Shown: positions 8,230-16,877 of the stretch, in pieces | Layout: every line of letters starts with the position of its first letter | Position numbering within the stretch: the stretch's first letter is position 1 | Origin: Desulfocapsa sp. | Lineage (GTDB): Bacteria > Desulfobacterota > Desulfobulbia > Desulfobulbales > Desulfocapsaceae | Length of the DNA stretch: 36,601 bases | Assembly (NCBI GenBank): GCA_022712895.1 | Contig: JAFLJS010000068.1 | Location: 1-36,601 of the forward strand | Reading direction: 5' to 3' | Position numbers and translations under genes: made by a program | Notes under the pieces: model-generated | What the model was told of the DNA's origin: nothing | The model's database searches: none | What the model saw: the letters and a program-made list of their open reading frames with translations, nothing else

Positions 8230-8413
8230 AAGCCCATCTCCCTTAAATCAAATAACAATATCGGAACTGAACAAAACTGCTGCCAGTTATGTGACTATGC
8301 AACATTAAATACTTTATTTATAGCTGGATAAACGGACCTTGGCAAGCCTATTCTTAGAACAAACACGCCAATTTGCTCTTTCGCATCAACTCAGACAATG
8401 GTATAGAAGATTC

Positions 8414-9163
8414 ATGAAAAATCCACACAATAAGGGTCCAAAAGATTCTCTTTTTCAGGTAGAACAAATTGCTGAGGACTTTGTTTTTAACGAACGAGTT
8501 GCACAAGTCTTTGATGATATGCTTGACCGTTCTGTCCCATTCTACGATGAAGTGATCCTTTCCATCGCCAGAATCATGACCTTCATACTCAAAGATGGTG
8601 ATACAATTGTAGACTTGGGCTGTTCCACCGGTAGCACCCTTATGCGCTTGAGCAGCTTACTGGCTGAAAAGAACTTTCACTACATTGGAATCGACAACTC
8701 CTTTGCCATGCTTGAGAAAGCAAAATGCAAAGCTGATATGTTTTCAAAACAAAAAAACATGACCTTTCACCATGGCGACATCATGGAGATGACCCAGCCC
8801 GACACTTCAGCATTTATCCTTAACTACACACTGCAGTTTATCCGTCCCCTGCACAGAGAAAAATTCCTCAGTCGCCTTTTTTCCAGCCTTCGCCCCGGAG
8901 GCATTTGCATATTGAGCGAAAAGACCATCTCCCACCACCCCGGTTTAAACCGTAGTTTTATTGATATTTACCATGGATTCAAGCAGGAGAAAGGCTATTC
9001 CGAACTTGAAATTGCAAAAAAAAGAGAAGCACTTGAGAATGTGCTGATCCCCTGCTCGTTCGAAGAAAACAGGTCCTTGCTCCAATCTGCCGGTTTTGTA
9101 GAAGTAGAGCCATTTTTCCAATGGTTTAATTTTGTTTCTTTTCTTGCGGTGAAACCGCTCTAA
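8414..9163 (+). CDS. cmoA: Carboxy-S-adenosyl-L-methionine synthase CmoA
   Basis: CmoA converts SAM and prephenate to carboxy-SAM, the donor used by CmoB to make cmo5U at the tRNA wobble position. Recognisable segments are FVFNERVAQVFDDMLDRSVPFY, the SAM loop VDLGCSTGSTL, IGIDNSFAMLEKA, LNYTLQFI, SEKTIS and the C-terminal GYSELEIAKKREALENV. The reading frame opens upstream at a TTG (8339). I chose the ATG at 8414 because the resulting 249-residue protein begins at the same point as E. coli CmoA. The upstream 25 codons lack a family match. cmoB follows 22 bases after the stop, so the pathway is encoded as a unit. Confidence 0.92.
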   Translation: MKNPHNKGPKDSLFQVEQIAEDFVFNERVAQVFDDMLDRSVPFYDEVILSIARIMTFILKDGDTIVDLGCSTGSTLMRLSSLLAEKNFHYIGIDNSFAMLEKAKCKADMFSKQKNMTFHHGDIMEMTQPDTSAFILNYTLQFIRPLHREKFLSRLFSSLRPGGICILSEKTISHHPGLNRSFIDIYHGFKQEKGYSELEIAKKREALENVLIPCSFEENRSLLQSAGFVEVEPFFQWFNFVSFLAVKPL

Positions 9164-9185
9164 CCCAAGCATCATACCTTTTGCA

Positions 9186-10145
9186 ATGAACTATATAGAC
9201 CTACTGCCAGCTTCGGCCAACCATGATGAGATCATACAAATTCACCAGAAACTACAAACATGGGTGAATCAAAACAAAAAGGGATTTCTTCGTTATAGGG
9301 AACCCTCTGAAGGCTTACAACAATTCCCGGCAAAATCTGTCGATTGTGGCTCCGATTGGGTAAAGATCGGAATAAGTGAAGAGCTTACAGTAACTGAGCA
9401 AAACAAAGTGGAATCGCACCTGCGAACGTTTATGCCCTGGCGCAAAGGACCTTTCTCCGTCTTTGGAATTGAGGTAGATTCCGAATGGCAGAGCCAGCGC
9501 AAATGGCAACGTCTTGTCGATTACCTCCCGGACATGAGAGGGAAAATCATAGCCGACATTGGTTGCAGCAACGGCTACTATATGTTTCGCATGGTACCTC
9601 TCAAGCCTGAGCTTGTGATTGGCTTTGAGCCTTCGATCCAGCACTATTACTGCTTCAAGGCCTTAAACAACATGGCAGGAATCAGTAACCTGCACATTGA
9701 CCTTTTAGGCGTAGAGCATCTCTCGCTTTTCCCTGAATGTTTTGATGTACTCTTCTTAATGGGCATAATCTACCATCGCAGTTCTCCCGTTGAATGCCTG
9801 CGAGACATTTTCACCTCCCTTCGTCCTGGTGGCACGTTGATCCTTGAATCCCAGGCGCTACCTGGAGAATCAGAAATCGCACTATTCCCAGAAAAAACAT
9901 ACGCTAAAGTTCCGGGTACTTATTTTGTTCCCACCGGTAACTGCCTAAAAAACTGGCTGGCCCGGGCTGGGTTTACAGAGATTGACCTTTTCTGTCAGCA
10001 CCCCATGTCAAGCCAGGAACAACGCCGAACCGACTGGATGAGATTTGAATCCTACGCCGACTTCACCGACCCCACGGACAGCTGCAAAACAATTGAAGGA
10101 TATCCGGCACCGGATCGTGTTTTCATCCGCGCCCTAAAAAAATAA
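9186..10145 (+). CDS. cmoB: tRNA U34 carboxymethyltransferase CmoB
   Basis: A 319-residue enzyme that transfers the carboxymethyl group of carboxy-SAM to 5-hydroxyuridine at tRNA position 34, extending decoding by tRNAs reading NNU/NNG codons. The family core is evident: MPWRKGPFSVFGIEVDSEW (about residues 83-101), ADIGCSNGYYMFRM for cofactor binding, GFEPSIQHYYCF, FLMGIIYHRSSPVECL and the C-terminal EGYPAPDRVFIRA. The length is close to that of the E. coli enzyme. It is encoded directly after cmoA. An inverted pair ACTGACT / AGTCAGT just after the stop (10146-10182) could form a weak hairpin but has no T run. Confidence 0.95.
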   Translation: MNYIDLLPASANHDEIIQIHQKLQTWVNQNKKGFLRYREPSEGLQQFPAKSVDCGSDWVKIGISEELTVTEQNKVESHLRTFMPWRKGPFSVFGIEVDSEWQSQRKWQRLVDYLPDMRGKIIADIGCSNGYYMFRMVPLKPELVIGFEPSIQHYYCFKALNNMAGISNLHIDLLGVEHLSLFPECFDVLFLMGIIYHRSSPVECLRDIFTSLRPGGTLILESQALPGESEIALFPEKTYAKVPGTYFVPTGNCLKNWLARAGFTEIDLFCQHPMSSQEQRRTDWMRFESYADFTDPTDSCKTIEGYPAPDRVFIRALKK

Positions 10146-10241
10146 ACTGACTGTTCAGCTCTTTCTTGCCTTTGCTAGTCAGTGTGGTAAACTTGCAATG
10201 ATTATATCGTCTGGTGATATCTTAACGAATAGGAGCGTAGG

Positions 10242-10808
10242 ATGGATAAGAATACCTGTACATTATACAGTGGTGGCTTAAAAGGTGCTGAAGCAACTTT
10301 TGGAGAAGCAGCCGAGAAATATGGCCTCAAGGAAATCATTTACACCTTTGAAGGGCATAAGCTAAACCGTAATAAAAATTCTGTAACACTTACAAAATTT
10401 GAGCTGGAGCGTGGAGATATCTCCATGGAACTTGCATCCCGCATGCTCAACCGCACCTATTACGAAACTGAAAAAATCAGAAAAGTTTTGCAGACTATTT
10501 TCCATATGGTCAACAATGGTCATCAGGTGTTTGTTATTGGCTCCATCATGGAGGATAATACTGTGAAGGGTGGTACCGGCTGGGCTGTAGAACTTGCCAA
10601 ACTCTTCAACCGCCCCCTCCATGTTTTTGACCAGCCAAAGAAACAATGGTTTACCTGGCAAGACAGTGAATGGAAAGAGGACACACCTATTATTGAGTAT
10701 GACACTTTTGTTGGTTCAGGCACTCGTTATTTAAACGATGCGGGCCGCGAAGCCATCGAGCAGCTATTTGTCAATTCCTGCGAACAGGCTAAAAAGGCAA
10801 CTCCATGA
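10242..10808 (+). CDS. SLOG/LOG-like Rossmann-fold protein (circularly permuted YpsA type, tentative)
   Basis: A 188-residue protein with a nucleotide-binding look. It starts TLYSGGLKGAEATFGEAAEKYG, similar to the glycine-rich opening of LOG/YpsA-type proteins. A later segment reads VKGGTGWAVELAKLFNRPLHVFD, matching the GGTxxTxxxA...PxxVxD pattern seen in the MoCo-carrier/cpYpsA group. SLOG proteins bind nucleotide-derived ligands; some are phosphoribohydrolases and some act as sensors. The catalytic acidic motif of cytokinin-activating LOG enzymes is not obvious. It has a strong ribosome binding site (AGGAGCG). Its stop overlaps the start of the HIT gene by four bases (ATGA), pointing to coupled translation. 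The family call is by pattern only. Confidence 0.55.
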   Translation: MDKNTCTLYSGGLKGAEATFGEAAEKYGLKEIIYTFEGHKLNRNKNSVTLTKFELERGDISMELASRMLNRTYYETEKIRKVLQTIFHMVNNGHQVFVIGSIMEDNTVKGGTGWAVELAKLFNRPLHVFDQPKKQWFTWQDSEWKEDTPIIEYDTFVGSGTRYLNDAGREAIEQLFVNSCEQAKKATP

Positions 10809-11146
10809 CAGCAGACTGTCTCTTCTGCAAAATCTCCGCCGGTGAAATTCCTGCGGAGAAACTCTATGAAGACGATGAAATGCTGGCTTTTCGGGATATC
10901 GCCCCGCAAGCTCCCGTCCATTTTCTTGTTATCCCTAAAAAGCATATTCAAGACCCGGCTAATGTCGGTGAGGAAGACGAAGCACTTATCGGCAGAATGA
11001 TGCGTATCGGATCGCTCGTTGCCAAAGAAAACGGAATCACCGATTTTCGTCTGATTTACAACAATGGCTTGGAGGCTGGTCAAACTGTTTTCCACATCCA
11101 TATGCACGTACTTGGTGGCCGCTCACTCACCTGGCCTCCCGGATGA
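10805..11146 (+). CDS. HIT-family nucleotide hydrolase (HinT-like)
   Basis: A 113-residue protein with the complete histidine-triad signature FHIHMHVLGGR, the histidines at residues 97, 99 and 101. The N-terminal CLFCKISAGEIPAEKLYED and central PVHFLVIPKKHI are typical of the HinT branch, which cleaves adenosine phosphoramidates and acyl- or sulfo-adenylates. The first Cys-x-x-Cys may be a remnant of the zinc site seen in some members. It overlaps the preceding SLOG-like gene and the following dehydrogenase gene by ATGA at both ends, so all three are probably translated as a chain. Purine phosphoramidase activity is the family default, not demonstrated here. Confidence 0.92.
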   Translation: MTADCLFCKISAGEIPAEKLYEDDEMLAFRDIAPQAPVHFLVIPKKHIQDPANVGEEDEALIGRMMRIGSLVAKENGITDFRLIYNNGLEAGQTVFHIHMHVLGGRSLTWPPG

Positions 11147-12093
11147 CCCCTTCTGTTCTGGTTGTGCATGACAACCCGGATCAATACTTCCAATCCCTTG
11201 CCGATCATTTCCCTGGCTGTACGTTTCATACAGCCAGGTCAGACACTGAACTCCAGCAACAGATAGACTCCTGCAAACCGGAAATTCTCCTCAGCTTTCG
11301 CTGCGACGGAATAACCACAGCAGCACAGATCAAAGCAGCGCAGGCAGACTGTGTCCAGTGGATACAGGTCGCCGGAGCCGGTCATGATCACTTGGGCGAT
11401 CTTTCACGACTTTCCTGCACAATAAGTAACTGCGGAGGAGTCCTAAGCAGGTTTCAGGCAGAAACCGTCATTGGGGCTATGATTAATCTCAACTTCGGTT
11501 TCTTTCGCTACCAGCAACAGCAGAAACGAAAAGAATACAAAAAACTCCCCTGGAGTTCACTGGCTGGACAGAAACTGCTCCTTGTTGGTTTTGGACATAT
11601 TGGCAAAGCAGTTGCCAGAGATGCACACCATTTCGGTATGCATGTGACAGCCGTTCGAACACAGGCCTGTGAAACACCTGAAGCTGACGCCGTTTTCACC
11701 ATCAACAAACTTCCAGAACTTCTCCCCCATGCGGATTTTGTATCCTTGCACCTTCCTCACAACGCAGAAACGCATCAGCTTTTTGATAAAAAAATGTTTT
11801 GTGCCATGAAGGCTGGCAGTTATTTTATTAATACTGCTCGTGGCCAGATTGTACGGGAGGAGGACCTTATTGAAGCGCTGAGAGGGAAACACCTTGGAGG
11901 TGCATATTTAGATGTATTTACCGAAGAGCCGCTGCCAATATCCAGCCCACTATGGGATTTAGAAAATGTGATCCTTACACCACATTACTGCGATGCGGTA
12001 TCGGACTGGAATAAACGTTTTGCAGATTTTTTTGCTGACAATTTACAACACTGGCTTAATGGAATGAGCCTGCAAAACTGTATCAAGGAATAA
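11143..12093 (+). CDS. D-isomer-specific 2-hydroxyacid dehydrogenase
   Basis: A 316-residue NAD(P)-dependent dehydrogenase of the D-2-hydroxyacid type. The Rossmann loop reads LLLVGFGHIGKAVARDA (about residues 144-160). The substrate-binding arginine is in INTARGQIV, the glutamate in DVFTEEPLP, and the catalytic histidine in ILTPHYCDAV. The N-terminal half shows the paired catalytic-domain fold and QVAGAGHDHL. Substrate specificity (glyoxylate/hydroxypyruvate, phosphoglycerate or other) is not readable. The gene overlaps the HIT gene by four bases and ends 17 bases before the convergent ABC-F gene. Its linkage to two nucleotide-type proteins is unexplained. Confidence 0.85.
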   Translation: MTPSVLVVHDNPDQYFQSLADHFPGCTFHTARSDTELQQQIDSCKPEILLSFRCDGITTAAQIKAAQADCVQWIQVAGAGHDHLGDLSRLSCTISNCGGVLSRFQAETVIGAMINLNFGFFRYQQQQKRKEYKKLPWSSLAGQKLLLVGFGHIGKAVARDAHHFGMHVTAVRTQACETPEADAVFTINKLPELLPHADFVSLHLPHNAETHQLFDKKMFCAMKAGSYFINTARGQIVREEDLIEALRGKHLGGAYLDVFTEEPLPISSPLWDLENVILTPHYCDAVSDWNKRFADFFADNLQHWLNGMSLQNCIKE

Positions 12094-12110
12094 GGGGCCA
12101 GCGAGCGCAC

Positions 12111-13961
12111 TCACTTATCACTCATTTTCTTTTCTTCCAACTCATCCCAACGTTCATACAACTGTTCAACCTGTCGTTTAAGCTCTTCCAACTGAGCCCA
12201 GGTTGATTCTAGCTTTTGGGGATCATTGGCGGTTTCAGGATCATCCATCAATGCTTGCAGAGACTCTTTCTCCACCTCAGCCTCCATGATCTTTTCTTCC
12301 ATCTGCTCATATTCACGCTGGTCCATATAGGAGAGCTTACCTGCTTTACTCTGTTTTTTCTTTGAAGCACTCCCCTTTTGAGAAACTCTTTTTTTTGATT
12401 CACCAGAGTCCGTATCATTTCTATTTAGATCAGCAAGCCACTGTTGATAATCAGCATAATACGTCACCCCGCCAAGGTTATCAAAACCAAGCACCTGTTC
12501 ACAGACGGAATCAAGCAGATATCTATCATGGCTGACCAGCACCAGGGCACCGGGAAAATCCTGTAGACTTTCTTCCAAAACATCAAGAGATGGGATATCC
12601 AGATCATTGGTGGGCTCATCAAGCAGAAGAATATCTGCTGGTTGTCGCATAAGCTCGGCTATCAAAATCCGAGCCTGCTCGCCACCTGACAACCGACCGA
12701 CGGGAGTCTCCAGCTGATCGGCACGAAAGAGAAAACGCTGGGCCCAGGTAACAACATGAATGGATTGTTCCCGAAACAAAATGGAATCCCCGTCAGGGGC
12801 CAAAGCACGACGAAGAGTAATTGTGGGATCGAGCCCTTCACGTTTTTGATCAAAACTTATTATACGTATATTGGGAGCAGTTGTTACTACACCACTATCC
12901 GCTTTTTCACCATCTGGTAGAACACTGGCGGCGAGGATCTTCATAAGGGTGGATTTACCGCAGCCATTGCGGCCTAAAAGCCCAAGCCTGCTACCCGGCG
13001 AAAGAACAATATCAAGATCTGAAAACAAATGTTTATCCTCATAATTCTTGGATATAGCTTTTGCTTCCAGCAATTTTTTTGTTTTCCTACCCGTTGAATC
13101 AAAATCAATTCGAACCTGCTTCAGGGCACGGTTTCTCCCTTTAACCTCACTGAGATGAGCCTTTAACTTGTGTGCCTCATCGATTCGATACTGCGCTTTA
13201 GTTGCACGAGCCTTGGGCCCCCGACTGAGCCACTCCGCTTCTCGGCGCATCTTATTGGCCAGACGATCTTCCAGACGTTCCTGATTTTCAAGAAATTCCA
13301 TTCGTTCTTGTAAAAATCTGGAATAATTACCTTCAACCTGAAAAGAACCATCTGGATAAGCCGCTGAAATTTCAACCACCCGGTTAGCAATATTTTCTAA
13401 AAAGCGCCTGTCATGACTAACAATCAAAAAAGCATCTGGACTGCCTGGCAAAACACCTGAAAGGATTTTTTCCAGCCAGATAACACCTTCAATATCAAGA
13501 TGGTTTGTGGGCTCATCCAGCACCAGAATTGTAGGTTGTACGACTAGTGAGCGACAGATAGATAATCGCTTGCGCCACCCACCGGAAAGCAGCTTCACAG
13601 CAACCGTAATATCAGGAAACTCAGCACGTGAGAGAAGGGCTTGTACGCGACTATGACGTTCTGCGGCATCGAGATCGAACGACAGTAGAGGAGCGCCGAG
13701 ATTATCCTCAACACTTGCCTCCTCATCAAATACATCCGCCTGGTCAAGATAGGCAGTCTTCACATTTTTTCGTTTGATTAACTTTCCGCTATCAGGATCA
13801 ATACGCTCACAAACGATCTTCAACAGGGTAGATTTGCCGCTACCATTGGGCCCGATCAACCCAATACGATCCCCCTGATGAATAACAAGATTAATATTTT
13901 CAAATAGACGTTCAGCACCAAAGGCTTTTGACAAAGCCTGACAGGTTAGCAGATTAGACAT
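12111..13961 (-). CDS. uup: ABC-F ATPase of the Uup type
   Basis: A 616-residue soluble protein with two ABC ATPase cassettes and no membrane domain, the ABC-F layout. Walker A motifs are GPNGSGKST and GRNGCGKST. Signatures are LSGGWRKRL and LSGGEQARI. Walker B motifs are LVLDEPTNHLD and LLLDEPTNDLD. A linker rich in basic and acidic residues joins them, and the C-terminal 80 residues are a coiled coil (MDQREYEQMEEKIMEAEVEK), as in Uup. These proteins act on ribosomes or on DNA-related processes; Uup has been linked to precise excision of transposons in E. coli. The frame is open to 14102, but MSNLLTCQALSKAFG at 13961 is the family-like start. It is divergent from the M23 gene. Confidence 0.9.
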   Translation of the reverse strand: MSNLLTCQALSKAFGAERLFENINLVIHQGDRIGLIGPNGSGKSTLLKIVCERIDPDSGKLIKRKNVKTAYLDQADVFDEEASVEDNLGAPLLSFDLDAAERHSRVQALLSRAEFPDITVAVKLLSGGWRKRLSICRSLVVQPTILVLDEPTNHLDIEGVIWLEKILSGVLPGSPDAFLIVSHDRRFLENIANRVVEISAAYPDGSFQVEGNYSRFLQERMEFLENQERLEDRLANKMRREAEWLSRGPKARATKAQYRIDEAHKLKAHLSEVKGRNRALKQVRIDFDSTGRKTKKLLEAKAISKNYEDKHLFSDLDIVLSPGSRLGLLGRNGCGKSTLMKILAASVLPDGEKADSGVVTTAPNIRIISFDQKREGLDPTITLRRALAPDGDSILFREQSIHVVTWAQRFLFRADQLETPVGRLSGGEQARILIAELMRQPADILLLDEPTNDLDIPSLDVLEESLQDFPGALVLVSHDRYLLDSVCEQVLGFDNLGGVTYYADYQQWLADLNRNDTDSGESKKRVSQKGSASKKKQSKAGKLSYMDQREYEQMEEKIMEAEVEKESLQALMDDPETANDPQKLESTWAQLEELKRQVEQLYERWDELEEKKMSDK

Positions 13962-14121
13962 AGTATTTTTTTTTACAGTATATAAGTAGACAAGACGCGC
14001 GTTACCTTTACAGAACGGCGGTTTTTTATTGAAATTATCATCACCAGAGATTACACTCCCTAGCAATTTCAGGAAGACTTTTGAACCCCACAATATATAC
14101 ACCAGATTCTGTCAAATCACA

Positions 14122-15147
14122 ATGAGTGACCACGTACACATTCTCATCACTGGCGACGAAGGCAAAGGACGTAGTTTTCTCCTTTCCAAGCGCAGGATAA
14201 CGAGCACTATCGTGTGTATGATCGGCCTCCTGCTCACCTTTGGTATCACGAGTTTCAGCACATTCCATGGTATTAAAACAAATACTGATTTATCCAACCA
14301 GGTAGCAACATTACACAACGAGATAAACAGCCTGACCGGCAAACTTGGCAAAACTACACGCAGCAATGAAGCACTGGCCATTCAGGTAAGTGATCTGAAA
14401 GTGCAAAACAGCATGCAGGAAGAACTCTTCCAACAAGAAAAAGCAACACTCCTCAATACTGCAGTTACAGAGCTTGAGGAACGCAGCGACATGATCGAAC
14501 GCATCATGAATAGTATTGGAGTGGATGTCAAAGATACTCCTGTCGCTGACAGCAGTAACTCCGGTGGCCCATTTATCATACCGCAGGAAAATATTGGTAA
14601 AGAACTACTCTACCGCTCAGACTCATATCTGCAAACCATTCACTACGTACCTCTGGGACGCCCTGTTCCTGGGAAAGTTTCATCCCGTTACGGACATCGA
14701 ACTGATCCGGTAAATGGAAAAAAAGGATATCATTCGGGAATTGACTTCCGGGGGCGCAGCGGTGATCCGATTCTGGCTACTGCCGATGGAGTTGTAACAA
14801 AATCCTTCTGGAACGGAGGATATGGCAGATACATTGAGATAAATCACGGCAACGGGTTCGTCACCAAATTCGCCCATATGAAAAAGATATTGGTTAAAAA
14901 GGGTGAAAAAATTACACGGGGGCAGAAAATTGGACTAGTTGGTAACAGCGGTCGCTCCACCGGATCACACTTACACTACGAGATCTGTTTCAACGGAAAA
15001 CCCATCAATCCCTCCAAATTTATGCACACCCAAAAGCTCAATCAGGCTGCAACCATCAAAGAGTTGAACGTAGATACAAAAACCAAAATCAAACGCCTTC
15101 TGGTTGTAGAGAACAACCCACAACCCACAAGTGTTTTGGAGAAATAA
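14122..15147 (+). CDS. M23 family peptidase with membrane anchor and coiled coil
   Basis: A 341-residue cell-wall hydrolase or hydrolase regulator. It begins MSDHVHILITGDEGKGRSFL, has a transmembrane segment around residues 34-54, and a coiled coil from about 60 to 135. The C-terminal LytM/M23 domain follows: SRYGHRTDPVNGKKGYHSGIDF with a zinc-ligand histidine at 204 and the aspartate four residues later, then HLHYEI with histidines at 283 and 285. The zinc site looks complete, so it may be an active endopeptidase. The frame opens at 14029, but the chosen start matches relatives that begin with a short cytoplasmic segment. The bactofilin gene starts one base after its stop; this pairing is a known conserved arrangement in cell-shape loci. 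Confidence 0.88.
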   Translation: MSDHVHILITGDEGKGRSFLLSKRRITSTIVCMIGLLLTFGITSFSTFHGIKTNTDLSNQVATLHNEINSLTGKLGKTTRSNEALAIQVSDLKVQNSMQEELFQQEKATLLNTAVTELEERSDMIERIMNSIGVDVKDTPVADSSNSGGPFIIPQENIGKELLYRSDSYLQTIHYVPLGRPVPGKVSSRYGHRTDPVNGKKGYHSGIDFRGRSGDPILATADGVVTKSFWNGGYGRYIEINHGNGFVTKFAHMKKILVKKGEKITRGQKIGLVGNSGRSTGSHLHYEICFNGKPINPSKFMHTQKLNQAATIKELNVDTKTKIKRLLVVENNPQPTSVLEK

Positions 15148-15148
15148 C

Positions 15149-15583
15149 ATGGGAATTTTTAATCAGAAGGATGATTTTGAGCAACAGAGTCAGCTAGCAG
15201 ACAAAGAGGTAATCTCCTCCATCATCGATGCAAATATGGTGATGAAAGGCGAATTGATCTTTGCAGGTAAAGCAAGAATTGATGGTAAGGTTGAAGGAAA
15301 TATCAAAGGCGAACACCTTATCCTCAGCGAAAGTGGCACAATCACAGGTGATATCCAGGTTACAACCTTTGTCTGTCATGGCACCCTCGAAGGAAACATA
15401 AAAGCAAGCCTTGTCACAGCACGCAAAAACTGCAGCATCCACGGCCGAATTGAAAGCAACAGTCTCACCGTCGAACCAGGTGCTGGGCTTGATGGCGAGA
15501 TGAAAGTTGCCTGCAATGATCTGCACCTTGTAAATGGCAAGAACACATCTGAATCTGATTCTGCCACAACTGCCGAAGCCTGA
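15149..15583 (+). CDS. Bactofilin
   Basis: A 144-residue bactofilin, a small beta-helical cytoskeletal protein that polymerises without nucleotide and positions cell-wall enzymes. The central region repeats a glycine-rich six-residue rung pattern: MKGELIFAGKARIDGKVEGN, HLILSESGTITGDI, TFVCHGTLEGNI, ARKNCSIHGRI, LTVEPGAGLDGEM. The start is ATG at 15149, which has a GGAG site eight bases upstream inside the M23 gene. A GTG at 15131 in frame would add six residues without a better site. It follows the M23 gene by one base, supporting joint function at the envelope. Confidence 0.92.
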   Translation: MGIFNQKDDFEQQSQLADKEVISSIIDANMVMKGELIFAGKARIDGKVEGNIKGEHLILSESGTITGDIQVTTFVCHGTLEGNIKASLVTARKNCSIHGRIESNSLTVEPGAGLDGEMKVACNDLHLVNGKNTSESDSATTAEA

Positions 15584-15587
15584 TCAC

Positions 15588-15833
15588 TTGCAACCCAACG
15601 ACCTTCCCAGCCCGGCCAATCGAATCGTCTGTCCCGAATGTGGCAACGATGAAGATTTTGTTGAAGTGGCCGAAAATGTTGTTATCACGACGCTCTACAC
15701 CCAAAATCTTGACGGCAGTTTTACCCTTGAGGAGGATGACTCTCAGGTTCTTGGCGCACTAAAACTCATCTGCGCCCAATGCGAGGCAGACCTCTCGCAA
15801 TTTCATAGCCGCTTTGCGGAGATGCTTTTTTGA
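15588..15833 (+). CDS. Small zinc-ribbon-like protein
   Basis: An 81-residue protein with two Cys-x-x-Cys knuckles, CPECGN near the start and CAQCEA about 50 residues later, with an acidic stretch between (TLEEDDSQ). This looks like a one-zinc ribbon. I do not recognise a named family. The start is uncertain. The frame opens at an ATG inside the bactofilin gene (15534) with no ribosome binding site. TTG at 15588 lies just after the bactofilin stop and gives a protein starting MQPNDLPSPANRIVCPECGN, which seems more natural. Its stop overlaps the start of the ATP-grasp gene, so translation is probably coupled. The function is unknown. Confidence 0.6.
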   Translation: MQPNDLPSPANRIVCPECGNDEDFVEVAENVVITTLYTQNLDGSFTLEEDDSQVLGALKLICAQCEADLSQFHSRFAEMLF

Positions 15834-16600
15834 GTACTACTCCGCGTATTATCCAGACAAACGATGATTTCTTTTCCTGTTACCACGAGCTGCAAGCAGG
15901 GGATATTGTTACCTGCCGTCTGCGCCTGAAATTTGGTGAAGAACATATCCTCTTAGACCTTCTTGAACGCGGCGTTCAACTGATCCCATCCGCCACATGT
16001 CAACTCGCTTCCCGTTCAAAATGTTTTCAAGCTCGCTTACTAACACTCCTCATGATTCCTCATACTGAGGTTATCTACGACATCCACGGGCTCCTGAAAA
16101 CAGTTACCCTTTACGGACAACACAGTATCGACAAAGTAGTACTCAAACATGACCGGAAAAATGCAGGCCTCGGCATACATCTGTTTCGGGATATCGAAGA
16201 TGTATACACGCAGGCTGCTAACAATATCCTCCCCTACCCCTTTGTCTTGCAACCTTTTATAGGAAACAGCCGGGATTTACGGGTGATTATTATTGATGAT
16301 TTCGTTGAGGCCTACGAACGACGGAATCCGCACAACTTCCGAAACAATCTGCACTGTGGAGGCAAGCCTTTACCAGTGGAGCTGAGCAATACCCAGCTAC
16401 AACTCTGTAAAACAGCCATGAAACGTGGGGGATATCCTTACGCTCACCTGGATTTAATGATCACTGAAAAAGATGAGACATATCTTGCTGAAATAAATCT
16501 ACGGGGTGGGATGCGGGGAGCTGTCATTGACTCTAAAGCATACAGATTAAAGATTACAGAGCAGGAAGGAAAACTACTGGCTCAATTAATCAATTCTTAA
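15830..16600 (+). CDS. RimK-like ATP-grasp protein
   Basis: A 256-residue protein resembling the ATP-grasp fold of RimK/GshB-type ligases. Visible elements are KVVLKHDRKNAGLGIHLF (ATP-binding lysine and glycine loop, about residues 103-120), FVLQPFIGNSRDLRVIIIDD, and the metal-binding end LAEINLRGGMRGA. Such enzymes join a carboxylate to an amine using ATP, for example adding amino acids to proteins or small peptides. The substrate is unknown. The start is TTG at 15830, overlapping the preceding stop as TTGA, with GGAG nine bases upstream. It closes the M23-bactofilin-ribbon cluster. A link to envelope or peptide modification would be inferred only from position. Confidence 0.75.
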   Translation: MSTTPRIIQTNDDFFSCYHELQAGDIVTCRLRLKFGEEHILLDLLERGVQLIPSATCQLASRSKCFQARLLTLLMIPHTEVIYDIHGLLKTVTLYGQHSIDKVVLKHDRKNAGLGIHLFRDIEDVYTQAANNILPYPFVLQPFIGNSRDLRVIIIDDFVEAYERRNPHNFRNNLHCGGKPLPVELSNTQLQLCKTAMKRGGYPYAHLDLMITEKDETYLAEINLRGGMRGAVIDSKAYRLKITEQEGKLLAQLINS

Positions 16601-16717
16601 AAGCAACTGCAAAAGACACTGGGCCTACCACTCACAAATGGTGTCAGCCTTTCCTGGTCACCAATCCAAACCCAGCTTCCTATATTCGCTAGCTCTCCCC
16701 CAACCGCAGGATTTTAT

Positions 16718-16777
16718 CAGGGTACCGACAAACGTCCACGCTCGTACCTCGCTGCGGTATTGTTTGTCAGTACCCTG
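16718..16777. repeat. Long hairpin, unrelated to the repeat family
   Basis: Sixteen-base arms CAGGGTACCGACAAAC (16718-16733) and GTTTGTCAGTACCCTG (16762-16777) pair with a single mismatch around a 28-base loop. The loop has its own small ACC/GGT stem. It shares none of the conserved blocks of the repeats at 16878 and 17061. No T run follows either arm, so it is not a standard terminator. Confidence 0.75.
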
Positions 16778-16877
16778 TTAACCCCCTTGCTATCAGCTAA
16801 GCCAAAAAACAATAGTACTGTTTATCTGAATCTGGGCATTAATCAGGTATGCTGAATTCGTAAAAACTCAGAATTTA

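Noticed and set aside
7391-8308. A 305-codon open frame on the plus strand
   Set aside because: It lies antisense to the biotin carrier-like and membrane-anchored genes, which both have coherent domain patterns. Its translation shows no domain and it is most likely a shadow frame.
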